This document shows positions 8,009-16,246 of a stretch of 23,196 nt of DNA, piece after piece. The stretch comes from Planctomycetota bacterium (GTDB lineage: Bacteria > Planctomycetota > Planctomycetia > Pirellulales > Pirellulaceae). Made by a program: the position numbers and the translations under genes. The stretch covers positions 1 to 23,196 of the forward strand of contig JAJRVM010000378.1 of the NCBI GenBank assembly GCA_024277285.1. The letters run 5' to 3'. A model generated the notes under the pieces. The model saw nothing but the letters and a program-made list of their open reading frames with translations, did not search any database and was not told where the DNA came from. Position 1 is the first letter of the stretch; each line of letters begins with the position of its first letter.

Positions 8009-8482
8009 ATGAGTGACGATAGTCCCGAGGTAACGGTATATTTGTTTACAGACGGTGCTTGCAGTGGCAATCCGGGGCCCGGTGGATGGGCCTACATTCT
8101 GCGCCACCTGCCAACCGATACCGAGAAGTTGGATTCGGGCGGGCAACGTGACACGACCAACAATCAAATGGAATTGCTCGCCGTGATTCGCGGACTGGAG
8201 GCGCTGCAGCGTCCTTGTCGTGTCGAGGTGTTCACCGACAGTGTCTATGTCGGCAAAGGCATGCAGGAGTGGATGCCCAAGTGGAAGCGGAATATGTGGC
8301 AACGCCGTGAAGGCAAGAAGCTGGTGCCGGTCAAGAATGAACACCTATGGCGTCAACTGGACAAATTGCTGCAGAAACACCGCGTCAAATACACGCGTGT
8401 CGCAGGTCACAGCGGTCACCCCGAAAACGAAAAGTGTGATCAGATGGCTGTGGCCGCCTGCGAGCAGTACAAGCGATCGTAG
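8009..8482 (+). CDS. rnhA: Ribonuclease HI
   Basis: RNase HI cuts the RNA strand of RNA:DNA hybrids, removing R-loops and primers. From the ATG at 8009 it is 157 residues, the standard length. The four catalytic carboxylates are present: Asp15 in FTDGACSGNPGPGGWA, Glu55 in NNQMELLAVI, Asp77 in VFTDSVYV and Asp144, with the flexible-loop His134 in GHSGHPENEKCD. The basic handle region (KWKRNMWQRREGKK, about 91-104) that grips the hybrid is also intact. The frame continues upstream to an ATG at 7931 that overlaps the kinase stop, but that extension only translates the 13-bp repeats. AGGA five to six bases before 8009 supports the shorter start. It probably shares a transcript with the kinase. 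Confidence 0.95.
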   Translation: MSDDSPEVTVYLFTDGACSGNPGPGGWAYILRHLPTDTEKLDSGGQRDTTNNQMELLAVIRGLEALQRPCRVEVFTDSVYVGKGMQEWMPKWKRNMWQRREGKKLVPVKNEHLWRQLDKLLQKHRVKYTRVAGHSGHPENEKCDQMAVAACEQYKRS

Positions 8483-8597
8483 TGTGTGTTGGCTGCGGCC
8501 ACATTCGCGTGAACGGTTCCATGCCAAACGCTTTGATCGGTCAATCAAGAAACGGCCCGAACGTCAACCACTGCGACTCAAGCATTGGCTCACCCTA

Positions 8598-8625
8598 TTA
8601 CCGCATGCGGGAAATCGGGTATAAT
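8598..8625 (+). promoter_or_regulatory. Sigma-70-type promoter for recG
   Basis: A perfect TATAAT at 8620-8625 lies 16 bases after TTACCG (8598-8603, four of six matches to TTGACA). Transcription would start near 8632, about 95 bases before the chosen recG start. Confidence 0.55.
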
Positions 8626-8725
8626 CGCTGGTGGCAATGCGAGCTCGTTTCGTTCTTGAAAGGGAACTCTTGTGGACTCGGGCGTGCTGAGGATTACGCA
8701 CGCACAGGGAGAGGGGCTTGCGACG

Positions 8726-10825
8726 ATGAATACGGAGAGCAGTCAGGAGACGGTTGCGCAGCGATTGAAGAAACAGGTCCAGTTTCTCAAGGGAGTGGGG
8801 CCTCGGATTGCACCGTTGTTGCAGCGCATGGGCTTGAAGACTGCACGTGACCTTCTGTTTTTCTTTCCACGTGCTTACGAAGATCTTACCGAAGTGACGC
8901 CGGTCGAGTTGATTGATGGATCGGGGCAGGTTTGTGTTTGTGCGACCGTTGAAGAGGCGGATGTGCGCGACTTGAGTGGTGGTCGATCGGTCTTGGGGGT
9001 CTTGTTGCGCGACGCGACGGGACCGATTCGGGCGGTTTGGTTCAACCAGCCTTTCATGCGCCAAAAGATGGCCGTCGGCAACCGAGTCATGCTCTTTGGC
9101 GCACCCAAACGCCGTGGCCTCTGTTGGGAGCTTTCTCATCCGCGTGTGGTTCCGCTTGGTGATGGCCAACTCCCCACGCGTGGCGAGATGCTGCCGGTCT
9201 ATTCGGCGACCGAGGGGTTGAGCCAGGCCAAGCTGCGACACATCGTTCGGCATGTTGTGCAAGAGTACGCCGACGCAATTGAAGAAGTGTTCACAGGCGA
9301 GTTTCTTGCCGAACACGACCTGTTAGGGATCGGCGATGCATTGCGGAAGATCCATACGCCCAACGGGCCGGACGATGTCTATCAGGCGCGGCATCGCTTT
9401 GTGTATCAGGAACTGTTGGTCTTACAGTTGGCATTGGCGATGCGACGTTGGGAGTTACAGCAGTCGCACGACGCGCCCGAGTTGACGGCTACGGCGAAAG
9501 TGGACGCGCGTATCCGGCGGCTCTTTCCATTCGAGTTGACCGAGGACCAACAGCAAGCGATACATGACATCGCATCCGATATGGGGCGAAAGGTGCCGAT
9601 GAATCGTCTGCTGCAGGGCGAGGTGGGGAGCGGCAAGACGGTGGTGGCCGAGTATGCCATGTTGTTGGCGGTGGCGCATGGTTACCAAAGTGTGTTGATG
9701 GCGCCGACCGAAGTATTGGCGCGCCAACATCTTAGGACGCTTGGCGAGGATCTGCACGCGAGTCGTGTGCGGATCGAGTTGCTGACCGGTTCGCTGACCG
9801 GGTCTCAACGCAAGCGACTGCATGAATCGGTGCGTGCTGGAGAGGTCGATCTGGTGATCGGCACGCAAGCGTTGTTGCACGAGGATCTGCAATTCCCGCG
9901 TCTGGGGCTGGTCGTGATTGACGAGCAACACAAGTTCGGAGTGCGGCAGCGCGCCGCGCTCAAGAGTGCGGGGACCGATCCGCATTACCTGGTGATGACG
10001 GCCACGCCGATCCCACGCACGGTGACAATGTCGCTGTTCGGTGACCTCGATATTTCCACGTTGCGACAATCGCCGCCGGGCCGGCAGAATGTGCACACGT
10101 ACTTGGGAGTGAGTGATCAGCGCGAGCAATGGTGGGAGTTTTTTCGCAACAAGTTGCGTGAAGGACGGCAAGGGTATGTGGTGACACCACGGGTGGAAGA
10201 CGCCGAGTCGGCCGAACTGGCCAGTGCGGAAGAAGAATACGAAACGCTGACCAACGGGCCGCTCGAGGCGTTTCGCGTCGATCTGATTCACGGCCGCATG
10301 ACGCCAGCTGAAAAAGAGGCGGCCATGGAATCCTTCCGACGCGGGACGACGCAGGTGCTGGTTGCCACTTCGGTGATCGAAGTGGGCGTCAATGTTCCGA
10401 ACGCCACGGTGATGACGATCGAGAATGGCGAGCGTTTCGGGCTTGCCCAACTGCACCAACTGCGTGGCCGTGTGCGACGCGGCAATTTTCCCGGCTATGT
10501 TTGTGTGTTTGCCACGCCCGGCAATCCTGCCGCTCAAGAGCGGTTGGAAGCGTTCGCACGTAGTACGGATGGTTTCGAGTTGGCCGAGATCGACTTTTCG
10601 CTTCGCGGACCGGGCGATCTGTTTGGCACTCGGCAACACGGTTTGCCACCGCTGCGGATCGCCGATTTGCAACGCGATCTTGACGTGTTAGAGCAAGCTC
10701 GCCAGGACGCAATGGAGCTATTCGCGACCGATCAGCCCACGTTTTTGCAGCCTGAGTGCGAACGGATCAGACGTCAGGTCGCGCGCCGCTACGGGAAAGC
10801 GCTCGACCTGGGCAACGTAGGATAG
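8726..10825 (+). CDS. recG: ATP-dependent DNA helicase RecG
   Basis: RecG is a superfamily 2 translocase that regresses stalled forks and processes recombination intermediates and R-loops. From the ATG at 8726 it is 699 residues, close to the usual length. The N-terminus has the helix-hairpin-helix-like block FLKGVGPRIAPLLQRMGL, then the wedge/OB domain. The helicase core shows Walker A GEVGSGKT (residues 298-305), Walker B DEQH (399-402), the TATPIPRT motif and the RecG-specific C-terminal block ENGERFGLAQLHQLRGRVRR. An in-frame GTG at 8672 with AGGG eight bases upstream would add 18 residues; the ATG at 8726 is preceded by GAGGGG at nine bases. Both starts are downstream of the TATAAT promoter. 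It converges with purD. Confidence 0.95.
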   Translation: MNTESSQETVAQRLKKQVQFLKGVGPRIAPLLQRMGLKTARDLLFFFPRAYEDLTEVTPVELIDGSGQVCVCATVEEADVRDLSGGRSVLGVLLRDATGPIRAVWFNQPFMRQKMAVGNRVMLFGAPKRRGLCWELSHPRVVPLGDGQLPTRGEMLPVYSATEGLSQAKLRHIVRHVVQEYADAIEEVFTGEFLAEHDLLGIGDALRKIHTPNGPDDVYQARHRFVYQELLVLQLALAMRRWELQQSHDAPELTATAKVDARIRRLFPFELTEDQQQAIHDIASDMGRKVPMNRLLQGEVGSGKTVVAEYAMLLAVAHGYQSVLMAPTEVLARQHLRTLGEDLHASRVRIELLTGSLTGSQRKRLHESVRAGEVDLVIGTQALLHEDLQFPRLGLVVIDEQHKFGVRQRAALKSAGTDPHYLVMTATPIPRTVTMSLFGDLDISTLRQSPPGRQNVHTYLGVSDQREQWWEFFRNKLREGRQGYVVTPRVEDAESAELASAEEEYETLTNGPLEAFRVDLIHGRMTPAEKEAAMESFRRGTTQVLVATSVIEVGVNVPNATVMTIENGERFGLAQLHQLRGRVRRGNFPGYVCVFATPGNPAAQERLEAFARSTDGFELAEIDFSLRGPGDLFGTRQHGLPPLRIADLQRDLDVLEQARQDAMELFATDQPTFLQPECERIRRQVARRYGKALDLGNVG

Positions 10826-10943
10826 TGTTGGCCGGGTGGCATGTGGCCCGAGATTCCACGGCTGGGCGTGGGCCGGCTGACGCCGAGTGCCGACTTCACC
10901 GCAATAGAAACGTCTCAGCAGATGGAAACCTGCTTGCGCTTGA

Positions 10944-10973
10944 GGAAACGACGCCTGGGGAAACGACGCCTGC
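10944..10973. repeat. 15-bp direct duplication
   Basis: GGAAACGACGCCTGG occurs at 10944-10958 and, with one change at its last base, again immediately after at 10959-10973. The second copy overlaps the left arm of the recG/purD hairpin. Confidence 0.7.
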
Positions 10974-11010
10974 CTCCGTTCTGGAGACAGCCAAAATGGA
11001 GGCAGGCGTC
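10965..11010. terminator. Bidirectional hairpin between convergent recG and purD
   Basis: GACGCCTGCCTCC at 10965-10977 pairs perfectly with GGAGGCAGGCGTC at 10998-11010. A G-T wobble and two more pairs extend the stem inward. On the plus strand it is followed by ATTCTAGTTTTACG; on the minus strand it ends in CGTTTCC. Its place between two convergent stop codons suits a shared terminator. Confidence 0.7.
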
Positions 11011-11019
11011 ATTCTAGTT

Positions 11020-12315
11020 TTACGTATCGGCTAGTGCTTTGTCGGAGATATCTTTGCGGCACCAGGCACCGGGCCAGCGGATGCATTGCACGGCGGTGTA
11101 AGCTTGCCGTTTGGCCTCCGAAATGGAGCTGCCCAACGCGGTCACGCCCAGCACGCGGCCACCGCTGGTGACCACCTGGCCGTCCACCGTTTTCGTGCCG
11201 GCGTGGAAGACCTTGACGTCGGGCAACGCGGCGGCATCTTCCAGGCCGCGAATGTGATGCCCTTTTTCGTAACTGCCGGGGTAACCTTCCGAGGCCATGA
11301 CGACGCAGACGGCGGGGCGAGGGTCCCATTGTAAAGGCGCGATGCTCTCGAGTTGGCTGTCCACGGTCGCTTCCAATACGTCGACCAGGTCGCTGTTGAG
11401 CCGCATTAAGATCGGCTGGCATTCAGGGTCGCCCAGACGCACGTTGTATTCCAGCACCTTGGGGCCTTGCGACGTGAGCATCAGGCCAGCATAGAGTACG
11501 CCACTGAAAGGGTTGCGCGACCGTTTCAATGCGTGTACGGTCGGCACTAGCACATGCTCTTCGATCCAGCTCAGCATCTTGTCGTCGACCAGCGGCGCGG
11601 GGCAATAGGCGCCCATGCCGCCGGTGTTGGGGCCCTTGTCACCATCCCACGCCGGCTTGTGGTCTTGAGCCGGAGTCAATGTGACAATCGTCTGACCGTC
11701 GGTGATCGCCAATACGCTCGCTTCCTGGCCGTCGAGCCGTTCCTCGATAATAACCTCGTGGCCCGCATCACCGAACTCGCGTTGTACACAAATCCGCTCG
11801 ATCGCCTGTAACGCGTCTTCACGCTTGCGACAGACGATCACGCCTTTGCCGGCGGCTAAGCCATCGGCCTTGACCACCAATGGGACATCCTGCCCCTCGT
11901 CCTGGTACCGGTCTGTGACGAAACGCTTGGCGCTGGCCGCGTCTCGAAACACACGATAGTCGGCCGATGGCACATCCGCACTGCGCAGCAAGTTTTTGCA
12001 AAACACCTTGCTCGCTTCAAGCTGAGCGGCTGACTTGGAGGGGCCGAATACACGTAACGAGGACTCTTGAAACGCGTCGACCATTCCGGCTGCCAACGGT
12101 GCTTCGGGACCGACCACGGTCAAAGTGACCTTGTTCTGCTTGGCGAACTTGATCAACCCAGCGATGTCACTGGCTGCAATGTCGATGTTTTCAGCATCTT
12201 CCGCCGTACCCGCGTTGCCCGGTGCGACAAAGACGCGATCCACTCGCGAGCTCTGCGCAATCTTCCAAGCCAACGCGTGTTCGCGACCGCCGTTGCCAAC
12301 CACCATGACGTTCAT
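11020..12315 (-). CDS. purD: Phosphoribosylamine-glycine ligase (GARS)
   Basis: PurD joins glycine to 5-phosphoribosylamine with ATP, forming GAR, the second step of de novo purine synthesis. At 431 residues it is a normal stand-alone GARS, not fused to PurM or PurN. The N-domain has GNGGREHALAW (residues 7-17) and VVGPEAPLAAGMVD. The ATP-grasp core has FGPSKSAAQLEASK, VVKADGLAAGKGVIV, the substrate loop DHKPAWDGDKGPNTGGMGAY and the metal-binding block LEYNVRLGDPECQ. The ATG at 12315 starts directly at the first beta strand and has GAGG about nine bases upstream. It ends with TAA, which shows that TAA is used as a stop codon in this genome. No other purine gene is adjacent. Confidence 0.96.
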   Translation of the reverse strand: MNVMVVGNGGREHALAWKIAQSSRVDRVFVAPGNAGTAEDAENIDIAASDIAGLIKFAKQNKVTLTVVGPEAPLAAGMVDAFQESSLRVFGPSKSAAQLEASKVFCKNLLRSADVPSADYRVFRDAASAKRFVTDRYQDEGQDVPLVVKADGLAAGKGVIVCRKREDALQAIERICVQREFGDAGHEVIIEERLDGQEASVLAITDGQTIVTLTPAQDHKPAWDGDKGPNTGGMGAYCPAPLVDDKMLSWIEEHVLVPTVHALKRSRNPFSGVLYAGLMLTSQGPKVLEYNVRLGDPECQPILMRLNSDLVDVLEATVDSQLESIAPLQWDPRPAVCVVMASEGYPGSYEKGHHIRGLEDAAALPDVKVFHAGTKTVDGQVVTSGGRVLGVTALGSSISEAKRQAYTAVQCIRWPGAWCRKDISDKALADT

Positions 12316-12519
12316 CGTAGAACTACCTCTTACGTCAGAACTCGTGTGTCAAAATGCCGAGTCAAATACTTGCCACGACCTGGCCGCTGATGCCGAATCC
12401 AGCACGCCAGGAAGCTGAATTGTGGTACGAACGTTGCTTGCTGTCCACCCGGGAGCACGCCGGCTTCTATCTGCTGAGCCGTTTCTATTGCGCGTATACT
12501 CGGAAATCTTTCCCAAGAA

Positions 12520-12544
12520 GTGTGGCACGGCACTCCGTGCCGTG
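12520..12544 (+). repeat. REP-like palindrome, copy E
   Basis: A GTGTGG head precedes a perfect stem-loop CACGGCAC-TCC-GTGCCGTG. The head, the loop and the stem length match the copies at 16 and 17.6 kb, but three stem pairs are changed on both arms. An upstream box (CGGAAATCTTTCCC) lies at 12501-12514. Confidence 0.7.
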
Positions 12545-12600
12545 GGTGGCCGTTTTCCAGTGCCGGGTGGCAATACAATTGGATAGTCTTCAGGCGAGGC

Positions 12601-12626
12601 GAACGCCGCGGAGCGGCGTTCCACAC
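12601..12626 (-). repeat. REP-like palindrome, copy F (inverted)
   Basis: Read on the minus strand this is GTGTGG followed by AACGCCGC-TCC-GCGGCGTT, a perfect 8-bp stem with the same TCC loop. The outermost C-G pair of the other copies is A-T here. The outer box CGGGAATCTTTCCC is at 12636-12649. Confidence 0.7.
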
Positions 12627-12669
12627 TACGTAGCTCGGGAATCTTTCCCGGGTGGAGGGCGGTTTTCAA

Positions 12670-14217
12670 TCAGTCGTTCACTTTTGAACCCCACCAGTTG
12701 CTTTTGGCGTTGTAATCTTCGCTCAGAAAAGCCGCAGCCTGGCGTTCGAGACCTTGAATGCCACGCGTGCGAATTTGTTGTGCCTGACGCTCGGCTCGTT
12801 TCGTATCGTAGTTGGGATTCACGACCGGATAGCGTGCACCGACCTGAACAAGCCAGGTCTTAAGTTGCTTTGCCATGTTGGCTGTACGCTCTGGGTACTT
12901 TGCCGCCACGTCGTGCTGTTCACCTTGGTCGGTGCGGACGTTGTACAATTCGTTGCGGCCGTCTTCGTAATAGTGGATTAGTTTCCAGTCCCCTTGACGC
13001 AGGATCGAGGAAGGTTCGCCGCCCTGGTTACCATAGTGGGGGTAGTGCCAGTAGAGCGGACGGTCGGCAATGGCGCCACCTTTGAGGACCGGTACCAGGC
13101 TGACGCCATCCACATGTTGTTTTGGGCGAGCTTCCAGGCCCGCCATTTCCAACAGAGTTGGATAGAAATCGGTGCCAATTACTGGTACGTCGGATTTGGA
13201 GCCGGGTGTTACGACCCCGGGCCATTTGATGTAGTACGGTTCTCGGATCCCACCTTCCCACTGCCGCCCTTTCCCGCCACGCAGCGGCAGGTTCGAGGTT
13301 GCCTTGCCATCCCCGGCTGAAACGCCGCCGTTATCGGAAGTAAAGACGACGATGGTGTTTTGTTCGAGTCCAAGTTGGTCGAGTGTGTTGAGCACGATTC
13401 CGACCGCATTGTCCATCGATTCGATCATTCCGGCGTAAACCGGATGGTCTTGTGTTTGGCGTACGGGAGTGGTGCGATCGACGATGAAACGATGATCTGG
13501 TTGCGGCAATTTGGCGGCTTTGTCCCGATACTTTTTCCAAAGCCGTTGAGTCGACTGGATCGGCGCGTGAACACTGTAGAACGACAGGTATGCCAGAAAC
13601 GGTTGGTCTTTGTGGCTCTTGATGAAGCGAGCTGTTTCGCGTCCTAGCCGTTCGGGCAGGCCCTCACCGGCAGGCCCGTCTTTCATTTTCGGATTTCGAT
13701 AAGGCGAAAAATACCCGCCGGGCGGGCTGCCAACACGGAAGCCGCCGACGTTGATGTCGAACCCACGGTCCTCCGGCAGTGAACTTTCGCTTCCCATATG
13801 CCACTTGCCCGCGAAGAACGTCTTGTATCCGGCATCGCGAAACGCGTCGGCAAGCGTCACGTCGTCCTTAGGGATCGCGTGTTCGTAGTGTGCGGGTAAC
13901 AGCTTCGTGTTCCGCTTCCATGCGGTGCCTTCGCCAGCGCCAATCCAATCGGTAACCCCGTGCCGAGCGGGGAACTTTCCGGTCATGATGCTCACACGTG
14001 ATGGGCTGCAGACTTGGCATGCCGCGTATCCTTGCGTGAATCGCATCCCCTCGCGACCAATTCGGTCGATGTTCGGTGTCTCGTAATAGGTGCTCCCCTC
14101 CAGGCTGACATCGCGCCATCCATAGTCGTCGACCAAGATGAAGACCACATTTGGCCGCGTGGCCGCTTGGCTGATCGCCGGTATCAGCAGCAGGATTGCA
14201 AACAATGTCGTTCTCAT
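12670..14217 (-). CDS. Secreted sulfatase, formylglycine-dependent (arylsulfatase A type)
   Basis: A 515-residue sulfatase of the S1/alkaline phosphatase-like fold that hydrolyses sulfate esters, probably of sulfated polysaccharides; the substrate cannot be told from sequence. A signal peptide with cleavage after SQA covers residues 1-18. Metal ligands Asp30 and Asp31 lie in FILVDDYGW. The signature CSPSR begins at Cys70, the residue converted to formylglycine, so a maturase is needed elsewhere in the genome. GKWHMGSE, FTSDNGG and a C-terminal DWKLIHYYEDG block are also present. I chose the ATG at 14217 because AGGAGG lies six bases upstream and the signal peptide starts there; an upstream in-frame start would add 14 residues. 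No SusC/D-like or other sulfatase gene is adjacent. Confidence 0.93.
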   Translation of the reverse strand: MRTTLFAILLLIPAISQAATRPNVVFILVDDYGWRDVSLEGSTYYETPNIDRIGREGMRFTQGYAACQVCSPSRVSIMTGKFPARHGVTDWIGAGEGTAWKRNTKLLPAHYEHAIPKDDVTLADAFRDAGYKTFFAGKWHMGSESSLPEDRGFDINVGGFRVGSPPGGYFSPYRNPKMKDGPAGEGLPERLGRETARFIKSHKDQPFLAYLSFYSVHAPIQSTQRLWKKYRDKAAKLPQPDHRFIVDRTTPVRQTQDHPVYAGMIESMDNAVGIVLNTLDQLGLEQNTIVVFTSDNGGVSAGDGKATSNLPLRGGKGRQWEGGIREPYYIKWPGVVTPGSKSDVPVIGTDFYPTLLEMAGLEARPKQHVDGVSLVPVLKGGAIADRPLYWHYPHYGNQGGEPSSILRQGDWKLIHYYEDGRNELYNVRTDQGEQHDVAAKYPERTANMAKQLKTWLVQVGARYPVVNPNYDTKRAERQAQQIRTRGIQGLERQAAAFLSEDYNAKSNWWGSKVND

Positions 14218-14290
14218 GAGGAGCCTCCTAAGTGACTGGAATGTGGTGCTGGAATGCAAAGCGTTGGCAAAGTGATTGTGAGCGGGCCTG

Positions 14291-14491
14291 ATGGTCTGGC
14301 TACCAAAAAAACGTCGCGTTTATCTCAATGGTACGCACAACTGGTGCGCGTTGTTGTTTGGTAGCTTGCCAATTGTTGGCTCCGGCCGGGGCGTGCCCGG
14401 CGGAAGCCAGGGTCGTGCATTGTTATTGGGTAGCATACCAGTTGTTGGCGCCGGTTGTCTGCCCAACACTTCCACTCGACGATCCGAGTAG
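14291..14491 (+). CDS. Doubtful small ORF with an internal peptide repeat
   Basis: A 66-codon frame starting with ATG. Two 13-residue segments 23 residues apart, ALLFGSLPIVGSG and ALLLGSIPVVGAG, differ only by conservative changes, because the DNA repeat has a period of 69 bases, a multiple of three. Another frame of the same DNA also shows a repeated peptide, so the conservation does not prove translation. No clear Shine-Dalgarno sequence is seen. If real it would be a small hydrophobic protein. I think it is more likely non-coding. Confidence 0.15.
   Translation: MVWLPKKRRVYLNGTHNWCALLFGSLPIVGSGRGVPGGSQGRALLLGSIPVVGAGCLPNTSTRRSE
14346..14454. repeat. Diverged 40-bp direct repeat around a hairpin
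   Basis: Positions 14346-14385 and 14415-14454 match at about 80 percent with a period of 69 bases. Shared blocks include TAGC, CCA and TTGTTGGC. Between them, TGGCTCCGGCCGGG and CCCGGCGGAAGCCA (14377-14409) form a 14-bp stem with two mismatches and a GCGTG loop. Confidence 0.6.
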
Positions 14492-14678
14492 TATCGCAGC
14501 GCTATTCGTGCTATCTTTGGTGGTTGGTGACGGTCGTTTGCGGGGGCTTATTGCCGAGCCAAACCACCGGCAGATCGTCCCCGTTGGAGCGTGGAGACAG
14601 CACCATGCGTGCCAAGTGTAGCTCGAACCGTCCTGCCGCTTACCCCACCACGTTGTTCAGCAGGAAGATGCCAGCAGG

Positions 14679-15278
14679 ATGAACCCCTCGCCCGCCGAAT
14701 CAAGTCGCACGGAAGCGATTCGTCACGAACCGGCTCGTCCCGGGGAGGGGGCTCGTGCCCAACGCCGCAGTTTCTTGCGCCGCTCGGTTGGTTACCTGTT
14801 TGGCACGCCATTGGCGGTGGGGTTCACGTCGCTGGTTGTCACGCAGGTGATGTGGCTCTTGGGCGGTCTGCGGTTCATGTTTCCCAACGTATTGGTCGAG
14901 CCACCGACGAAGTTCAAGGTCGGAGCGCCGGAGGACTATGCACCTGGTCAGGTTGAAACGAAGTATAAGTCACAATACGGCATTTGGGTTGTGCGGGACG
15001 AGTTTGAGGGGCAGCAGCAGATTTACGTCCTGAAGGCGGTATGTACGCATTTGGGTTGCACGCCGAATTGGTTAGCGGCGGAGCAGAAGTTCAAGTGTCC
15101 GTGCCACGGGAGCGGGTTTTACAAGGATGGCGTGAATTTCGAGGGGCCGGCGCCGCGACCGCTCGAACGGTTTGCCGTCCATATTGCGGAAGACGGACAG
15201 CTTGAAGTCGACAAGAGCCGCAAGTTTCAGGAAGAACTGGGGCAGTGGGATGACCCGGAGTGTTTCGTTAACGTCTAG
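14679..15278 (+). CDS. qcrA: Rieske iron-sulfur subunit of a cytochrome bc complex
   Basis: The 2Fe-2S subunit that takes the first electron from quinol and hands it to a c-type haem. It has 199 residues. A twin-arginine motif (RRSFLR, residues 29-34) precedes a single hydrophobic helix (about 43-62), as expected for a Tat-exported, membrane-anchored Rieske protein. Box I is CTHLGC (122-127) and box II is CPCHGS (140-145). Cluster ligands by family rule are Cys122, His124, Cys140 and His143, with a Cys127-Cys142 disulfide. It is the first gene of a plus-strand cluster and the cytochrome b gene starts 26 bases after its stop. The ATG at 14679 has AGGAAG about 11 bases upstream. Confidence 0.95.
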   Translation: MNPSPAESSRTEAIRHEPARPGEGARAQRRSFLRRSVGYLFGTPLAVGFTSLVVTQVMWLLGGLRFMFPNVLVEPPTKFKVGAPEDYAPGQVETKYKSQYGIWVVRDEFEGQQQIYVLKAVCTHLGCTPNWLAAEQKFKCPCHGSGFYKDGVNFEGPAPRPLERFAVHIAEDGQLEVDKSRKFQEELGQWDDPECFVNV

Positions 15279-15304
15279 CCACCAGAAAGTCGGTTACGTC
15301 CGCT

Positions 15305-16081
15305 ATGCGATCGCTTGGGGAAATTATTCGCCATTCACAGGTTTGGAAGAGCATATTCCGACACCCCGCGCCGGTCGATCGCCGCAATCGCGTGGCGGTT
15401 GTCTTGACCAATTTCTTCCTGCACCTGCATCCGGTATCCGTCAATAAACAGGCCATCGCGCTCAGCTATACGTGGTGCATGGGAGGGATCACGTTTTTTC
15501 TGTTCCTGGTCGAGACGATTACGGGCGTATTGCTGATGTTCTACTATCGTCCGACGACCGAGTGGGCTTACTCGGACATGTTGGCCTTGCGTGACGTGGC
15601 GTCACTCGGTGTGCTGCGCGAATTACACCGCTGGGGCGCGCACGCGATGGTGATCGCCGTTTGGTTGCACATGTACCGTGTGTTCTTGACCGGCAGTTAC
15701 AAACCGCCGCGCGAATTCAATTGGGTGATTGGCGTGATCCTGCTGTTGTTAACCTTGTTATTGTCATTTACCGGTTACCTGTTGCCGTGGGACCAGTTGG
15801 CGATTTGGGCAATCACGGTGGGGTCGAACATGGCGAGTGCCACACCCTTAGTTGGTCATGAAGGGCCCGGTGCTCAACTGTTGACGATCGACGGGATCAG
15901 CATGATCACCAGTGCCTCGGACGCTCGATTCGGGTTGCTGGGCGAACGGTTCATTGGCGAGTTTACATTATTGCGGTTTTACGTCTTGCACTGCGTGGCG
16001 ATTCCATTGGGAGCATCGCTATTGATGGCGATTCACTTCTGGCGCGTGCGCAAGGACGGTGGCATCAGCGGCCCGCTCTAG
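15305..16081 (+). CDS. qcrB: Cytochrome b, N-terminal (b6-like) subunit
   Basis: The dihaem quinol-oxidising core of the bc complex, 258 residues, with four membrane helices. The haem ligands are His108 and His122 on the second helix and His229 and His244 on the fourth. The spacings are 14 and 15 residues; the 15-residue spacing is the rule for cytochrome b6 and differs from the 14 of mitochondrial-type cytochrome b. The conserved quinol-site segment [10 protein letters not shown] (155-164) is present. As in b6f complexes, cytochrome b is split and the C-terminal half is encoded by a separate gene downstream. Start ATG at 15305 has no good Shine-Dalgarno sequence, so translation may be coupled to the Rieske gene. 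Confidence 0.94.
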   Translation: MRSLGEIIRHSQVWKSIFRHPAPVDRRNRVAVVLTNFFLHLHPVSVNKQAIALSYTWCMGGITFFLFLVETITGVLLMFYYRPTTEWAYSDMLALRDVASLGVLRELHRWGAHAMVIAVWLHMYRVFLTGSYKPPREFNWVIGVILLLLTLLLSFTGYLLPWDQLAIWAITVGSNMASATPLVGHEGPGAQLLTIDGISMITSASDARFGLLGERFIGEFTLLRFYVLHCVAIPLGASLLMAIHFWRVRKDGGISGPL

Positions 16082-16163
16082 TGTGGCATGCCAGTGTGGC
16101 ACGCCGCTCCGCGGCGTGAAATGTGCGCCAGTGTGGCACGCCGCTCCGCAGCGTGAAATGTGC
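16081..16163 (+). repeat. Tandem pair of REP-like palindromes, copies A and B
   Basis: Copy A (16094-16118) and copy B (16131-16155) each have the GTGTGG head and the stem-loop CACGCCGC-TCC-GCGGCGTG, and are followed by AAATGTGC. Copy B has one G-to-A change in the right arm. The period is 37 bases. A partial head copy (GTGTGGCATGCCA) at 16081-16093 overlaps the end of the cytochrome b stop codon. Confidence 0.8.
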
Positions 16164-16246
16164 CGTACGATGAGGGCAAACGACGGCCGTGAACGCCTAT
16201 AGTTACGGAGCTGGATGATCTCAAGAAGTGAGGTGTTGGAGAGCAA

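Larger units (their letters stand above)
12316..12669. other. Gene-free spacer with an inverted pair of REP-like palindromes
   Basis: No gene is supported between the purD start and the sulfatase stop. The spacer carries two short palindromes facing each other (12520-12544 and 12601-12626), each flanked on its outer side by a GGAA/TTCC box (12501-12514 and 12636-12649). A short direct repeat, TGCC(GT)GGGTGGC, occurs at 12538-12550 and 12561-12571. The purD promoter should also be here but I cannot point to it. Confidence 0.6.
14218..14678. other. Long spacer upstream of the respiratory cluster
   Basis: This divergent spacer of about 460 bases separates the sulfatase from the Rieske gene. It contains a diverged 40-bp direct repeat at 69-base spacing with a strong hairpin between the copies, listed separately. 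The promoter of the respiratory cluster should be here but no clear -35/-10 pair stands out. A four-codon frame (ATG at 14668) ends at a TGA overlapping the Rieske ATG. Confidence 0.5.

Noticed and set aside
9455..10672. 405-codon minus-strand frame inside recG
   Set aside because: This is a shadow of recG for the same reason; recG has all helicase motifs.
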